Assembly: GCA_028289585.1 (NCBI GenBank)
Contig: JANQPI010000042.1
Coordinates: 124,001-188,000, forward strand
Reading direction: 5' to 3'
Length of the DNA: 64,000 bases
Source of the DNA: Candidatus Zixiibacteriota bacterium
GTDB lineage: Bacteria > Zixibacteria > MSB-5A5 > GN15 > FEB-12
Below the pieces are notes generated by a model. That model saw only the letters and a list, made by a program, of their open reading frames with translations, was not told the DNA's origin and did not search any database. A program made the position numbers and the translations under genes. This document shows positions 1 through 8,200 of the stretch, piece after piece. Each line of letters begins with the position of its first letter. The stretch's first letter is position 1.

Positions 1-28
1 GCTAGCTAAAACCCAACAGAATCACCGA

Positions 29-61
29 ACGAGCCCTCCTTTCCGGACGGCTCGTTTTTTT
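29..61 (+). terminator. Rho-independent terminator of a gene left of the window
   Basis: A 7-bp GC-rich stem (ACGAGCC at 29-35 with GGCTCGT at 49-55) is followed directly by a run of seven T, the classic plus-strand intrinsic terminator. An in-frame TAA at 7-9 could be the end of the plus-strand gene it serves, but too little of that gene is in view to call it. The hairpin sits just beyond the end of the converging minus-strand lipoprotein gene and may also help end that transcript. Confidence 0.8.
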
Positions 62-932
62 ATGGCTGGTGCGGCTTGGCAATGCCCCCCGGTGCGGTCA
101 ATTCGAAGACATCGATCTGCCGTACAGTTGAATCTCCCAGCGTATCGGTGAAGACGACCAGGCCGACGGCATCCCACTGAAACTCAAACGCCGGCACCGC
201 TGGATCGGTCAAATCGAGGAAGGCACGGTCCGGGGGACCATAGACGGCCTCAACGTCGCGATACGGAGAGACATCCACTTGCAATGAATCCAGCGTCGGA
301 TGCACGTAGGCATTGGGGGTGTCGTACGCGGTGGCAAGGACCCCACGTACCGGTTCGGTGTCTTCGATCTGGCTGTTCGAATTGACATCCCAGACCATCA
401 CGACGAGACCTTCAGCTTGGTCGTAGAGAGCCAAGTTGTATGCACGTCCGCTCAACGGTACCGTCCCTGCCGGATTGCCCTTCCACGTCTTGACATCGGC
501 GTACCGATCCGAAAACAGAATCAGGTCACCCTGACCGTTGTTGCCGGGGATGAGCACCGGCGCCCGGAGAACAAACGTCAGCGTATCGTCCTCGTGCGTT
601 GCCTCAACAACCGCCTGACCGAGTGAGCCGGTGAAGGCATAGGAGAACGTCGCAACTCCGGAGACGTTGGTAACCGTATCGCTGCTGAATAGCCCGTCTC
701 CCGAAAGCACCCGAAACGTGACACGAGCACCGGGCACCGGATTATTGGACGCATCTCGCACGGTTACCTGTGGCGACGGTGTCAGTGTCGATTGGCCGAT
801 GCGCCCCACGATTCGTGTGGCATTGGCGGACAACGATCCAGAGGCGGGTGGCGGATCAACCGGGTTGTCCTCAGGACAACCCGCAACTAAAAGTCCAGCG
901 ATGACTATCGAGGCAATCGATACGTATCTCAA
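60..932 (-). CDS. Lipoprotein with a Big_1 (invasin-type) Ig-like domain
   Basis: A short hydrophobic signal ends in the lipobox LVAGC about 19 residues in, so the mature protein should be a lipidated envelope protein. Residues about 30-125 form a bacterial Ig-like domain of the Big_1 type, recognised by the VRDASNNPVPGARVTF and SGVATFSYAFTG strands. The remaining ~165 residues match no family I recognise. I chose the TTG at 932: it overlaps the upstream gene's TGA by four bases (TTGA), has a GGGGG ribosome site about six bases upstream and gives a basic residue at the start of the signal. A TTG at 944 is possible. It is probably co-transcribed with the beta-barrel gene before it, suggesting the two act together at the cell surface. 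The function is unknown. Confidence 0.75.
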   Translation of the reverse strand: MRYVSIASIVIAGLLVAGCPEDNPVDPPPASGSLSANATRIVGRIGQSTLTPSPQVTVRDASNNPVPGARVTFRVLSGDGLFSSDTVTNVSGVATFSYAFTGSLGQAVVEATHEDDTLTFVLRAPVLIPGNNGQGDLILFSDRYADVKTWKGNPAGTVPLSGRAYNLALYDQAEGLVVMVWDVNSNSQIEDTEPVRGVLATAYDTPNAYVHPTLDSLQVDVSPYRDVEAVYGPPDRAFLDLTDPAVPAFEFQWDAVGLVVFTDTLGDSTVRQIDVFELTAPGGIAKPHQP

Positions 933-1657
933 TACAACCCCCAATAACGAACCGCAGCGCCGATGTGCAGATATTGCGGTCGATCGTTTGTCGCGACAGC
1001 ATTCCAGGAAACCTGTGGTGAGACCGACCAGGCGCCGCGTGGCGAACGGCCAAACACGAACTCAACACCCGCGTTCAGGTTGATCCCCGTGCTGACATAG
1101 TATTCGGACTCAAATCCGTCGAGCGTCTGAGCGAGCAAACCCACCTGTCCCCCGGCACCGAACCAGGGCGCGATCGGCGATTGAGTGGGCGACAACAGGT
1201 ACCAGGCGAGGTTCAACTCCAGGTCCCAGACGTTAAAAGTCGGCACTTCGGGAACCCAGGAATAGAAGACGGTATCGCCGACCACCGGACCCGGAACGGC
1301 ATAGTCTTCGAAGGAGACCGTTGAGCCATCATCAAAGCGAAACCGTCCTGCATCCGGAGTTGTAGCTCGCGTGAAGCGAATGCCGATTGAGGCCGCGAAG
1401 TTGTTACCGGTCAGGCGACCCGCAGCGAGTCCAATCGAGAAGCCATTATCCCAGACCTCATCTGCATCGAGAGCCCGGGGAAAGTTAGCGGCATCGAGAA
1501 AGTCGATAACCCCAATACGGGTGTAGTCACCAACCGGTGATGTGGCTGATCCCGATAGTTCGAAGAACGTGTACGAACGTTCCTTTCGTGTCAGGGCCGA
1601 AGCGTCGGCGACCATGGCGGCAAGCAGAACGATACAGAGAACGCGAAAGCCGGACAC
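929..1657 (-). CDS. Secreted protein, probable outer-membrane beta-barrel
   Basis: The N-terminus is a clean signal peptide ending near ADASA (about residue 21). The mature part alternates short amphipathic strands with turns (for example FAASIGIRFTRATT and WDLELNLAWYLLSP) and ends in an aromatic-rich strand finishing WGLY, as small outer-membrane barrels often do. No named family is recognised. The start is a GTG preceded by GAGGAGAG at good spacing. It is the first gene of a two-gene unit with the Big_1 lipoprotein. The 255 bases upstream separate it from the divergent dehydrogenase gene and hold the promoters for both directions. Confidence 0.65.
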   Translation of the reverse strand: MSGFRVLCIVLLAAMVADASALTRKERSYTFFELSGSATSPVGDYTRIGVIDFLDAANFPRALDADEVWDNGFSIGLAAGRLTGNNFAASIGIRFTRATTPDAGRFRFDDGSTVSFEDYAVPGPVVGDTVFYSWVPEVPTFNVWDLELNLAWYLLSPTQSPIAPWFGAGGQVGLLAQTLDGFESEYYVSTGINLNAGVEFVFGRSPRGAWSVSPQVSWNAVATNDRPQYLHIGAAVRYWGLY

Positions 1658-1842
1658 AATTACTCTCCTCTCCCCTGTCGCACTGGGGGGTTCGATTAAC
1701 AGTCGTGTCGATTCGCCGATCCGTCAATCGTCGAATCACGCGCTCCCCCTTATACACGTCTACCGGCCAGCAAACGTCGTCTCATTAGATATTTGTTAAT
1801 CGTACTTTGTGAAAAGATTTTCGAGCTAACACTGTTGTACCC

Positions 1843-1871
1843 TTGATTAAGCGCCGAATCACCCATTAGAT
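1843..1871 (+). promoter_or_regulatory. Possible sigma-70 promoter for the hydroxyacyl-CoA dehydrogenase/ackA pair
   Basis: TTGATT (1843-1848) and TTAGAT (1866-1871) are separated by exactly 17 bases, and the predicted start near 1878 leaves a leader of about 35 bases before the ATG at 1913. The hexamers match the consensus only moderately. The rest of the 1658-1912 spacer is AT-richer than the genes and shows nothing else I can name. Confidence 0.35.
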
Positions 1872-1912
1872 GAGGTGGATCGGGGATATGCTAGAAAAGG
1901 GAGGCAAGCGCC

Positions 1913-2827
1913 ATGCCTAATCCTGCAATTGTCATTGTCGGTGCCGGGGCGATGGGTCAGGGACTCGCCGAGGCAATCGCGACGCAGGGATCTGAACTGT
2001 ATTTGCTCGACCAGTCGACCGACAAAGCAGAGCTGGGCAAGCAGCGAATCGCAGAGTCGATTGACCGGGAGATTCGTCGCTGGGGACTGACAAAATCAGA
2101 CAAGAAGGCAATCCTCGCCCGTATTCATCCGACCGCCGAATACGAGGTGCTCAAAGAGGCCGATACGGTCTTTGAGTCGATTCCTGAAAATCTTGATGCG
2201 AAACGGCGCATGCTCGCCGAAGTGGAACCGTACTGCCGGCCCGACGCTCTCATTGTCAGTACGACCGGAACACTGTCGATCACGCGGATTGCCCGCTATA
2301 CGCTCCGACCGGAACGACTGGTCGGCATGCACTTCCTCAATCCGGTCTCCCAAATTCCCCTGGCCGAGGTCGTTCGCGGACGCGAAACCTCCGATTCCGC
2401 GTTCAAACGAGCGGTGGCGTTCGCCCGGTCACTCGACAAGCAATGGATTGAAGTCAATGAATACCCGGGGTATGTAACAACCCGGATCATTGTGCCGATG
2501 ATCAACGAGGCAATGCATGTCCTGATGGAGGGGGTGGCATCGGCCGAGGACATCGATAAGGCGATGAAACTCGGATTCGGCTTTCATGTCGGCCCCCTGG
2601 CACTCGCTGACATGATGGGGCTCGACGTTGTGAATCATTGGATGAACAACCTGCTCGCCGAGCTGGCCGATCATAAGTACAACCCTGCCCCCATTCTCCG
2701 TCGCAAAGTCCTGGCCGGTGAGCTAGGCGTAAAAACCGGACGCGGCTTTTTTGATTACGACGAACGGGGGAACCGCCAGCTGGTTACGATCCAAGATACG
2801 GATCTGGAACGTGAGGTGGTGGCGTGA
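1913..2827 (+). CDS. 3-hydroxyacyl-CoA dehydrogenase (3-hydroxybutyryl-CoA dehydrogenase type)
   Basis: This enzyme oxidises a 3-hydroxyacyl-CoA to the 3-ketoacyl-CoA with NAD, or runs in reverse in butyrate-type pathways. The 304-residue length is that of stand-alone family members (about 280-310). The N-terminal Rossmann domain shows GAGAMG at 10-15, the catalytic motif GMHFLNPV places the His at 140 and the Asn at 143, and the C-terminal helical domain carries GPLALADMMGLD and ends with KTGRGFF. AAAGGGAGG precedes the ATG. Its stop overlaps the GTG start of acetate kinase by four bases, so the two are translationally coupled. Acyl-chain preference cannot be read from sequence. The GFGFHVGPLAL stretch differs from the usual clostridial Hbd wording, so I leave the symbol blank. 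Confidence 0.85.
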   Translation: MPNPAIVIVGAGAMGQGLAEAIATQGSELYLLDQSTDKAELGKQRIAESIDREIRRWGLTKSDKKAILARIHPTAEYEVLKEADTVFESIPENLDAKRRMLAEVEPYCRPDALIVSTTGTLSITRIARYTLRPERLVGMHFLNPVSQIPLAEVVRGRETSDSAFKRAVAFARSLDKQWIEVNEYPGYVTTRIIVPMINEAMHVLMEGVASAEDIDKAMKLGFGFHVGPLALADMMGLDVVNHWMNNLLAELADHKYNPAPILRRKVLAGELGVKTGRGFFDYDERGNRQLVTIQDTDLEREVVA

Positions 2828-4047
2828 GAATTCTTGTTCTCAACTGTGGTTCGTCGTCCGTTAAGTACCAGTTCATCAATACGGATACCGGAAGTGCCCT
2901 TGCCAAAGGCACCGTGCAGCGTATCGCCATGGCGGGCGCGTCGATTACCCACAAGCCGACCGGTAAGGATACGGTCGTGATCGAATCAGAGCTCCTTGAT
3001 CATACCGCTGCTATCGACCTGGTTGTCAAGACACTCTCTCATTCTGATCACGGAGTGATTTCATCGATGGATGAAATCGATGCGGTTGGACATCGCATCG
3101 CACATGGAGGCGAAACGTTCACCGATTCAGCACTCGTCACACCATCGATGATGACCGTCCTGCACGATTGTATCGAACTCGCGCCCCTCCACATGCCAGC
3201 CATGATTCGCGGCATCAAGGCATGTCAGCGCGTCCTCAGTGATCAGCCTCACGTATCGGTCTTTGACACGTCGTTTCACCACACGCTACCGGCGCAGGCG
3301 TACGTCTATCCGCTCCCGTATATCTTCTATGATGAGTATCGGATCCGCCGTTATGGCTTTCACGGCACGTCACACAAGTATGTCGCCCAGCGTGCCGCTC
3401 TGCTGACCGGGAAGCCGTTCGATCAATCTCGGATCATTACCTGTCATCTCGGGAATGGTGCGTCGATCACGGCGATCAAAGACGGACAATCGATTGACAC
3501 GTCGATGGGTTTCACACCGCTCGAGGGACTCATGATGGGTACCCGTTCTGGCGACGTTGATCCGGCGATTATCCTCTACATCATGGACAAGGAGGAGCTC
3601 TCCCGGCGAGAGGGTAACTCTCTGATGAACAAACATTCCGGTTTGGCCGGGGTCTCAGGGATCTCGGCTGACATGCGGGATGTCGTTGAGGCAATGGAAT
3701 CCGGTAACGAGCGCGCCAAGCTCGCCTTCGACATCTACTGTTACCGTCTGACCAAGTACATCGGCAGTTATGCCGCCGCCCTAGGTGGTCTTGATATTCT
3801 CGTCTTTACCGCCGGCGTAGGTGAGAACTCACCTCAAGCCCGGACACGGGTCTGCTCGACCCTGGGCTTTCTTGGTGTGGAACTCGACGAATCGCTGAAT
3901 CAGAAAACGCGAGCGGTCGAGGCCGAGATTTCATCGGCGGCCGCGACCGTACCGACCTGCGTCATTCCTACCAATGAGGAGTTGGTGATCGCTCAGGAAA
4001 CCGAGCGAGTGGTCAACAGCGAGCAGCCGCAGACGGCCGTTCGATAG
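2824..4047 (+). CDS. ackA: Acetate kinase
   Basis: It interconverts acetyl phosphate plus ADP with acetate plus ATP, a cytoplasmic substrate-level phosphorylation step. The 407 residues fit the family (about 400). Diagnostic motifs are NCGSSSVKYQ at the N-terminus (7-16), VFDTSFHHTLP in the centre, the nucleotide loop GNGASI, the signature MGFTPLEGLMMGTRSGD and FTAGVGENS near the C-terminus. The acetate-kinase form of these motifs argues against butyrate kinase. The start is a GTG within GTGA, sharing bases with the stop of the preceding dehydrogenase. No phosphotransacetylase gene lies nearby. It converges with the minus-strand gene that follows. Confidence 0.95.
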   Translation: MRILVLNCGSSSVKYQFINTDTGSALAKGTVQRIAMAGASITHKPTGKDTVVIESELLDHTAAIDLVVKTLSHSDHGVISSMDEIDAVGHRIAHGGETFTDSALVTPSMMTVLHDCIELAPLHMPAMIRGIKACQRVLSDQPHVSVFDTSFHHTLPAQAYVYPLPYIFYDEYRIRRYGFHGTSHKYVAQRAALLTGKPFDQSRIITCHLGNGASITAIKDGQSIDTSMGFTPLEGLMMGTRSGDVDPAIILYIMDKEELSRREGNSLMNKHSGLAGVSGISADMRDVVEAMESGNERAKLAFDIYCYRLTKYIGSYAAALGGLDILVFTAGVGENSPQARTRVCSTLGFLGVELDESLNQKTRAVEAEISSAAATVPTCVIPTNEELVIAQETERVVNSEQPQTAVR

Positions 4048-4070
4048 TCATCCCGCTTGCAGAACCGATT

Positions 4071-4086
4071 GGACCCGGCAGGGTCC
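4071..4086. terminator. Weak hairpin between convergent genes
   Basis: GGACCC and GGGTCC form a 6-bp stem with the four-base loop GGCA in the 52-base gap between ackA and the converging membrane-protein gene. No real T-run follows in either direction. It may act as a weak bidirectional terminator or merely be chance. Confidence 0.3.
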
Positions 4087-4099
4087 GATTGCCTGTTCG

Positions 4100-4507
4100 T
4101 TAGCTCGTCTTTGTTTCCCGACGTCGTGTTACAGCGACGAGGATGAGCGCAATGACGAAAAAGATCAGCAGCGCCCAAGCGAGCCCCCCCAACGTCCCAA
4201 TGACGGCACTGTAGATTTCATACCCCCAGCGCTCGGTGGTCAGGGTGATCACCGCCTCGGCTTTCTCGGGATCGGGTGACGTAACGAGTGGCTCAAGGTA
4301 CCGTTCGAGCTTCCAGACCTGAACTCCCGACGAAACCCCAACCACAAAGAGCGCGAACGTAATAAACTTGCGGTAGGCCGTCGCGAGTTCATCTCCCAGG
4401 ATCTTATTGAAGATCATTTGGACCGGTTTCTGGAAGGCGGTGATGACGAGCGCAGCAACGATGATGGCAGTTACCAGCGTGGCGATCAAGAGCAGGAGAA
4501 ATGACAT
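4100..4507 (-). CDS. Small integral membrane protein, unknown function
   Basis: This 135-residue protein has three probable membrane helices: residues about 3-24, about 47-64 and about 101-126. The first loop carries an amphipathic stretch (QKPVQMIFNKILGDEL), and the C-terminus is a short basic tail. A strong ribosome site (AAGGAGGG) precedes the ATG. It follows mdh on the same strand but lies beyond a terminator, so it is either a separate unit or expressed by read-through. I do not recognise the family. Confidence 0.7.
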   Translation of the reverse strand: MSFLLLLIATLVTAIIVAALVITAFQKPVQMIFNKILGDELATAYRKFITFALFVVGVSSGVQVWKLERYLEPLVTSPDPEKAEAVITLTTERWGYEIYSAVIGTLGGLAWALLIFFVIALILVAVTRRRETKTS

Positions 4508-4561
4508 CGAACTTCCCTCCTTGGTATTGCCGGAATCTGACTCGTTCTGTTTGGTCAGGCA

Positions 4562-4603
4562 ACTAAAGAAACGCGCCGCCTACCGAAACCGGTAAACGGC
4601 GCG
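4562..4603 (-). terminator. Intrinsic terminator after mdh
   Basis: A two-part hairpin (outer arms CGCGCCG 4572-4578 and CGGCGCG 4597-4603; inner arms TACCG 4581-4585 and CGGTA 4590-4594) is followed on the minus strand by TTTCTTTAGTT. It lies just past the mdh stop and marks the probable 3' end of the sucCD-ndk-mdh transcript. Confidence 0.75.
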
Positions 4604-4624
4604 AACAGTTCTTTCGCAAGATCC

Positions 4625-5551
4625 TTAGTATCCGAGAATCTTGAGATTCTCTTTATAGGTCGCAGCTGACTTCTGAAGCTTGGCCATCTCCGAATCTTCG
4701 AGTTTGAGTTCGACAATCTTCTCAACACCTCCGGCGCCCAGTATGACCGGAACACCAATGTACAGATCATCGATACCGTATTGGCCGGTCAGATGCGCCG
4801 ATGCCGGTAGCAGCTTCTTCTGGTCGGCGAATACCGCCTGAGCCATATCAACCGAAGCCGCAGCCGGGGCGTAATAGGCGGAGCCGGTCTTGAGCAGCCG
4901 GACAATCTCGCCTCCACCGTCGGTCGCCCGCGCAACCATGGCGTCGATCTTGTCCTGGGAGATCAGTTCGCGAATCGGAATACCTCCCACCGAAGCATAC
5001 CGCGGTAGCGGAACCATGGTGTCGCCGTGACCGCCCATGACCAGCGCCTGGGTATCGGACATCGCCACGCCGAGTTCCATGGCAATGAAAGCGCGGAAAC
5101 GAATCGAATCGAGGACCCCGGCTTGACCCATGACGCGATGTGACGGGAATCCCGTCACCTTTTGCATGTGATACGTCATCAAGTCGAGTGGATTAGAGAC
5201 AACTATGACGTATGCATCCGGGCAATGGCTCTTGATTTCCTTGCCGATACCGCCAACGATTTCCGCGTTCTTGTTGAGGAGATCCTCGCGGGTCATGCCG
5301 GGCTTGCGGGCTAATCCGGCGGTAACGATCACCAGATCGGACCCGGCGATGTCTTTGTACTCAGTGGTACCAGTAAGCATGGCGTTGTAACCGCGTACGG
5401 GGCCAGCTTGCGTCAAATCCAGTGCCTTGCCCTGCGGAATGCCATCCTGAATATCGAGGATGATGATGTCGGCGATGTTAGCCTCGGCGAGATACATAGC
5501 ACATGACGCACCAACGTTTCCCGCTCCGATTACTGCAATTTTGCGATTCAT
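4625..5551 (-). CDS. mdh: Malate dehydrogenase (LDH-like type)
   Basis: It oxidises malate to oxaloacetate with NAD in the TCA cycle. The 308 residues match the LDH-like malate dehydrogenases. The NAD-binding GAGNVG lies at 9-14, the mobile substrate loop reads ARKPGMTR with the Arg that selects a dicarboxylate, followed by VSNPLD and the catalytic-His segment GGHGDTMVPLPRY. The Arg in the loop separates it from lactate dehydrogenase. It is the last gene of the run sucC-sucD-ndk-mdh, 26 bases after ndk, and ends at an intrinsic terminator. Confidence 0.95.
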   Translation of the reverse strand: MNRKIAVIGAGNVGASCAMYLAEANIADIIILDIQDGIPQGKALDLTQAGPVRGYNAMLTGTTEYKDIAGSDLVIVTAGLARKPGMTREDLLNKNAEIVGGIGKEIKSHCPDAYVIVVSNPLDLMTYHMQKVTGFPSHRVMGQAGVLDSIRFRAFIAMELGVAMSDTQALVMGGHGDTMVPLPRYASVGGIPIRELISQDKIDAMVARATDGGGEIVRLLKTGSAYYAPAAASVDMAQAVFADQKKLLPASAHLTGQYGIDDLYIGVPVILGAGGVEKIVELKLEDSEMAKLQKSAATYKENLKILGY

Positions 5552-5577
5552 CTTTACGTTACCCCTGTCGGCAACGG

Positions 5578-5979
5578 TCAGTCACCGAAGAAGAATGCAA
5601 TCTCGCGAGCCGCATTCTCATCGGAATCAGATCCGTGTACCGAGTTCTTTTCAATGTTCCGGCCGATCTCCCATCGGATCGTGCCACAAGCTGCGTTCTC
5701 TGGATTCGTTGCCCCAATGAGCGTGCGGAAGTCCTCGACGGCGTTCTCTTTTTCCAACGCCATTGGCACGACGGGTCCGGAAGTCATGAACGCCACAAGG
5801 TCATTGATAAACGGCTTGTCCGCGTGAACCGCGTAGAATTCACGGGCCTGCTCATCGGTTAAATGCACGATTCTCATCTCGACGATCTTGAACCGGGCTC
5901 GTTCGATGCGATTGGTGATATGACCAATGAGATGACGCTCAGTGGCATCGGGCTTTATGATAGCAAGAGTTCGACTCAT
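5578..5979 (-). CDS. ndk: Nucleoside diphosphate kinase
   Basis: It moves the terminal phosphate from ATP to other nucleoside diphosphates through a phosphohistidine. At 133 residues it is slightly short for the family (about 140). IIKPDA is near the N-terminus and NSVHGSDS carries the phosphorylated His at 115. It lies between sucD and mdh, which makes sense because many succinyl-CoA ligases make GTP or ATP and Ndk equilibrates the nucleotide pool. Confidence 0.95.
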   Translation of the reverse strand: MSRTLAIIKPDATERHLIGHITNRIERARFKIVEMRIVHLTDEQAREFYAVHADKPFINDLVAFMTSGPVVPMALEKENAVEDFRTLIGATNPENAACGTIRWEIGRNIEKNSVHGSDSDENAAREIAFFFGD

Positions 5980-6003
5980 TTTTCGTTTCTGTTCCCTATT
6001 CCG

Positions 6004-7017
6004 TCAGCGCCGTTTCGACGCCGCTTTTTTCGCCGGTTTGGATTTCTTGGCAGCTTTCTTCGCTACAGCTTTCGTTGTCTTCGCCGAGGTCTTCTTCGTG
6101 GCGGTTGCCGCCTGGCGAGCCGCCTTCTTGGCTGCCTTCTCTTTCAACTTCTTGATTTGCGTCGTCAACAGCTCCGGTAACTCGGTCGGTGATCCTGCGA
6201 CCGGAACTCCGGCAGCGTTTAATGCCCTGATCTTCTCCTCAGCCGTTCCTGAACCACCGGAGATAATCGCCCCCGCATGCCCCATTCGCTTCCCGGGAGG
6301 TGCGGTCTGTCCGGCGATGAACGAGACCACGGGTTTGGAAACACGCTTCTTAATAAATGCGGCGGCTTTCTCCTCATCGGTGCCGCCGATTTCACCAATC
6401 ATGACGATTGACTTTGTCTGACTATCCGCCTCAAACGCCTCGAGGCAGTCGATGAAACCCGTTCCATTGACGGGATCACCACCGATGCCGACACACGAGG
6501 ACTGCCCCATGTTGGCTTGCGTAAGCGCCCAGATTGCCTCGTACGTCAGCGTTCCCGACCGAGAAACGACGCCCACATTGCCTTTCTTGACAATTGAACC
6601 CGGCATGATTCCGACCTTCGATGTTCCGGGGCTGATCAACCCGGGGCAGTTACCACCGATGAGTCGGGCGCCATGTGCGGAGACATACTGGACGACACGT
6701 GTCATGTCGTTGGCCGGGATACCCTCAGTAATGCAGACAACGAGCTTGATCCCAGCGTCGACCGCCTCATAGATCGCGTCAACCGCGAACTTGGGTGGCA
6801 CGAATACTGCCGACGTATTCGCCTTCGTTTTGGTCACCGCATCGGCCATCGTGTTAAAGACCGGGATACCGTGGACCTTGGTTCCACCCTTCCCGGGCGT
6901 AACTCCGGCAACGACCTTCGTGCCATACTCTTTCATCAGTTGAGCGTGTAAAGAACCGTCCCGTCCTGTAATTCCCTGAACCACCAGAGCCGTCTTCTTG
7001 TCGACAAAGATCGCCAT
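6004..7017 (-). CDS. sucD: Succinyl-CoA ligase alpha subunit with a lysine/alanine-rich tail
   Basis: With SucC it converts succinyl-CoA to succinate with nucleotide triphosphate synthesis. The family core is complete over residues 1-290: CoA-binding Rossmann domain ([10 protein letters not shown]), [11 protein letters not shown], and the phosphohistidine segment [13 protein letters not shown] with His at 247. Typical SucD proteins stop near residue 290. This one continues for 46 residues (292-337) containing about 16 Lys, 3 Arg and 15 Ala with a single acid, resembling the C-terminal tails of bacterial histone H1-like proteins. The reading frame is clean and the true stop is 24 bases before ndk. 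The role of the tail is unknown; nucleic-acid, polyphosphate or membrane binding are possible. Confidence 0.93.
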   Translation of the reverse strand: MAIFVDKKTALVVQGITGRDGSLHAQLMKEYGTKVVAGVTPGKGGTKVHGIPVFNTMADAVTKTKANTSAVFVPPKFAVDAIYEAVDAGIKLVVCITEGIPANDMTRVVQYVSAHGARLIGGNCPGLISPGTSKVGIMPGSIVKKGNVGVVSRSGTLTYEAIWALTQANMGQSSCVGIGGDPVNGTGFIDCLEAFEADSQTKSIVMIGEIGGTDEEKAAAFIKKRVSKPVVSFIAGQTAPPGKRMGHAGAIISGGSGTAEEKIRALNAAGVPVAGSPTELPELLTTQIKKLKEKAAKKAARQAATATKKTSAKTTKAVAKKAAKKSKPAKKAASKRR

Positions 7018-7019
7018 AA

Positions 7020-8177
7020 CTAGACCCCCTCCGCGGGTTCCGACGGCACGCCGGCGAGTGCGATCGCCTGTTTCACGCCATCATCGAGTGTGTCGGCGGT
7101 GTGGAGATCGACGCCCGACAAAATCTTCTTTGCCTTTGCCTCATTCGTGCCGGTCAATCGGACAACCACTGGCACCGGCGGCTTGAGCGTCCGCAAAGCG
7201 GTTACCAGGCCATTCGCGACATCGTCACAACGCGTAATGCCGCCAAAGATGTTGATAAGAATCGCACGAACTTTGGGGTCGTCGAGGATGATCTCCATTG
7301 CGGCGACCACTTTGTCCGGATTTGAGGAGCCACCAATGTCGAGGAAGTTTGCCGGATCGGCGCCGTAACGTTTCACGAGATCCATGGTTGCCATCGCCAG
7401 ACCGGCCCCATTGACCATACAGCCAATCGTACCGTCGAGCTTAACAAACGATAGATCCGCTTCCTTTGCTTTGACTTCCGATGGTTCTTCGGCATCGATA
7501 TCGCGCATCGCGACAATTTCAGCCTGTCGGTAGAGCGCGTTGTCATCCACGTTGAGTTTCGCATCGAGCGCAACAACGTCACCCAGAGGTGTAGTGACCA
7601 GCGGATTGATCTCGATGAGACTGGCGTCGTATTTCCAGTAGAGATCGTACAGTTTGAGAATGATATCCGTTGCCTGTCGGACCTGGGTGATATCCCGATA
7701 AAGCTGGTAAGCAAGATTACGTGCTTGGAACTCGAGCAACCCGACAGTCGGGTCGACAGCGAGCTTAGTGATCTTCTGTGGTGTCTTGGCGGCAACCTCT
7801 TCGATGTCGACTCCCCCCGACGATGAGACCATAATGACCGGTCGCTTCGTTTCGCGATCGAGTACAATCCCGACATACGATTCGGTTACGATCTCCTCGG
7901 CAACGGTAACCAGGACTTTCTTAACCACATGCCCCTTGATGTCCATTCCCAGAATCGCCTGGGAGAGTATCTGGGCCTGCTCCGGAGTTTCAGCATATTT
8001 AACACCACCCGCTTTACCACGTCCGCCGGTGTGAACCTGCGCCTTAATCATGACCGGGCGTTCGTACTTCTGCGCCAGCGCTTTGGCACCGGGGACGTCG
8101 GTCGCAATAGCACCTTCGGGAACGGGTATGCCGGCCTGCTTAAACAGCTCTTTCGCCTGATACTCGTGTACGTTCAT
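7020..8177 (-). CDS. sucC: Succinyl-CoA ligase beta subunit
   Basis: This is the ATP-grasp subunit that binds the nucleotide and completes succinyl-CoA ligase. At 385 residues it is normal length. Visible motifs are [11 protein letters not shown] at the N-terminus, [10 protein letters not shown] in the ATP-grasp fold, LIEINPLV, a metal-binding [12 protein letters not shown] and the CoA-side [16 protein letters not shown] precedes the ATG. It lies two bases upstream of sucD, and 23 bases separate it from the tRNA nucleotidyltransferase before it, so the operon may extend further upstream. Whether it prefers ADP or GDP cannot be told. Confidence 0.95.
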   Translation of the reverse strand: MNVHEYQAKELFKQAGIPVPEGAIATDVPGAKALAQKYERPVMIKAQVHTGGRGKAGGVKYAETPEQAQILSQAILGMDIKGHVVKKVLVTVAEEIVTESYVGIVLDRETKRPVIMVSSSGGVDIEEVAAKTPQKITKLAVDPTVGLLEFQARNLAYQLYRDITQVRQATDIILKLYDLYWKYDASLIEINPLVTTPLGDVVALDAKLNVDDNALYRQAEIVAMRDIDAEEPSEVKAKEADLSFVKLDGTIGCMVNGAGLAMATMDLVKRYGADPANFLDIGGSSNPDKVVAAMEIILDDPKVRAILINIFGGITRCDDVANGLVTALRTLKPPVPVVVRLTGTNEAKAKKILSGVDLHTADTLDDGVKQAIALAGVPSEPAEGV

Positions 8178-8200
8178 TGGGGATTCCTTGTCCTAATTCC

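Noticed and set aside
2824-4047. Butyrate kinase instead of acetate kinase
   Set aside because: The motifs VFDTSFHHTLP and MGFTPLEGLMMGTRSGD are the acetate-kinase forms.
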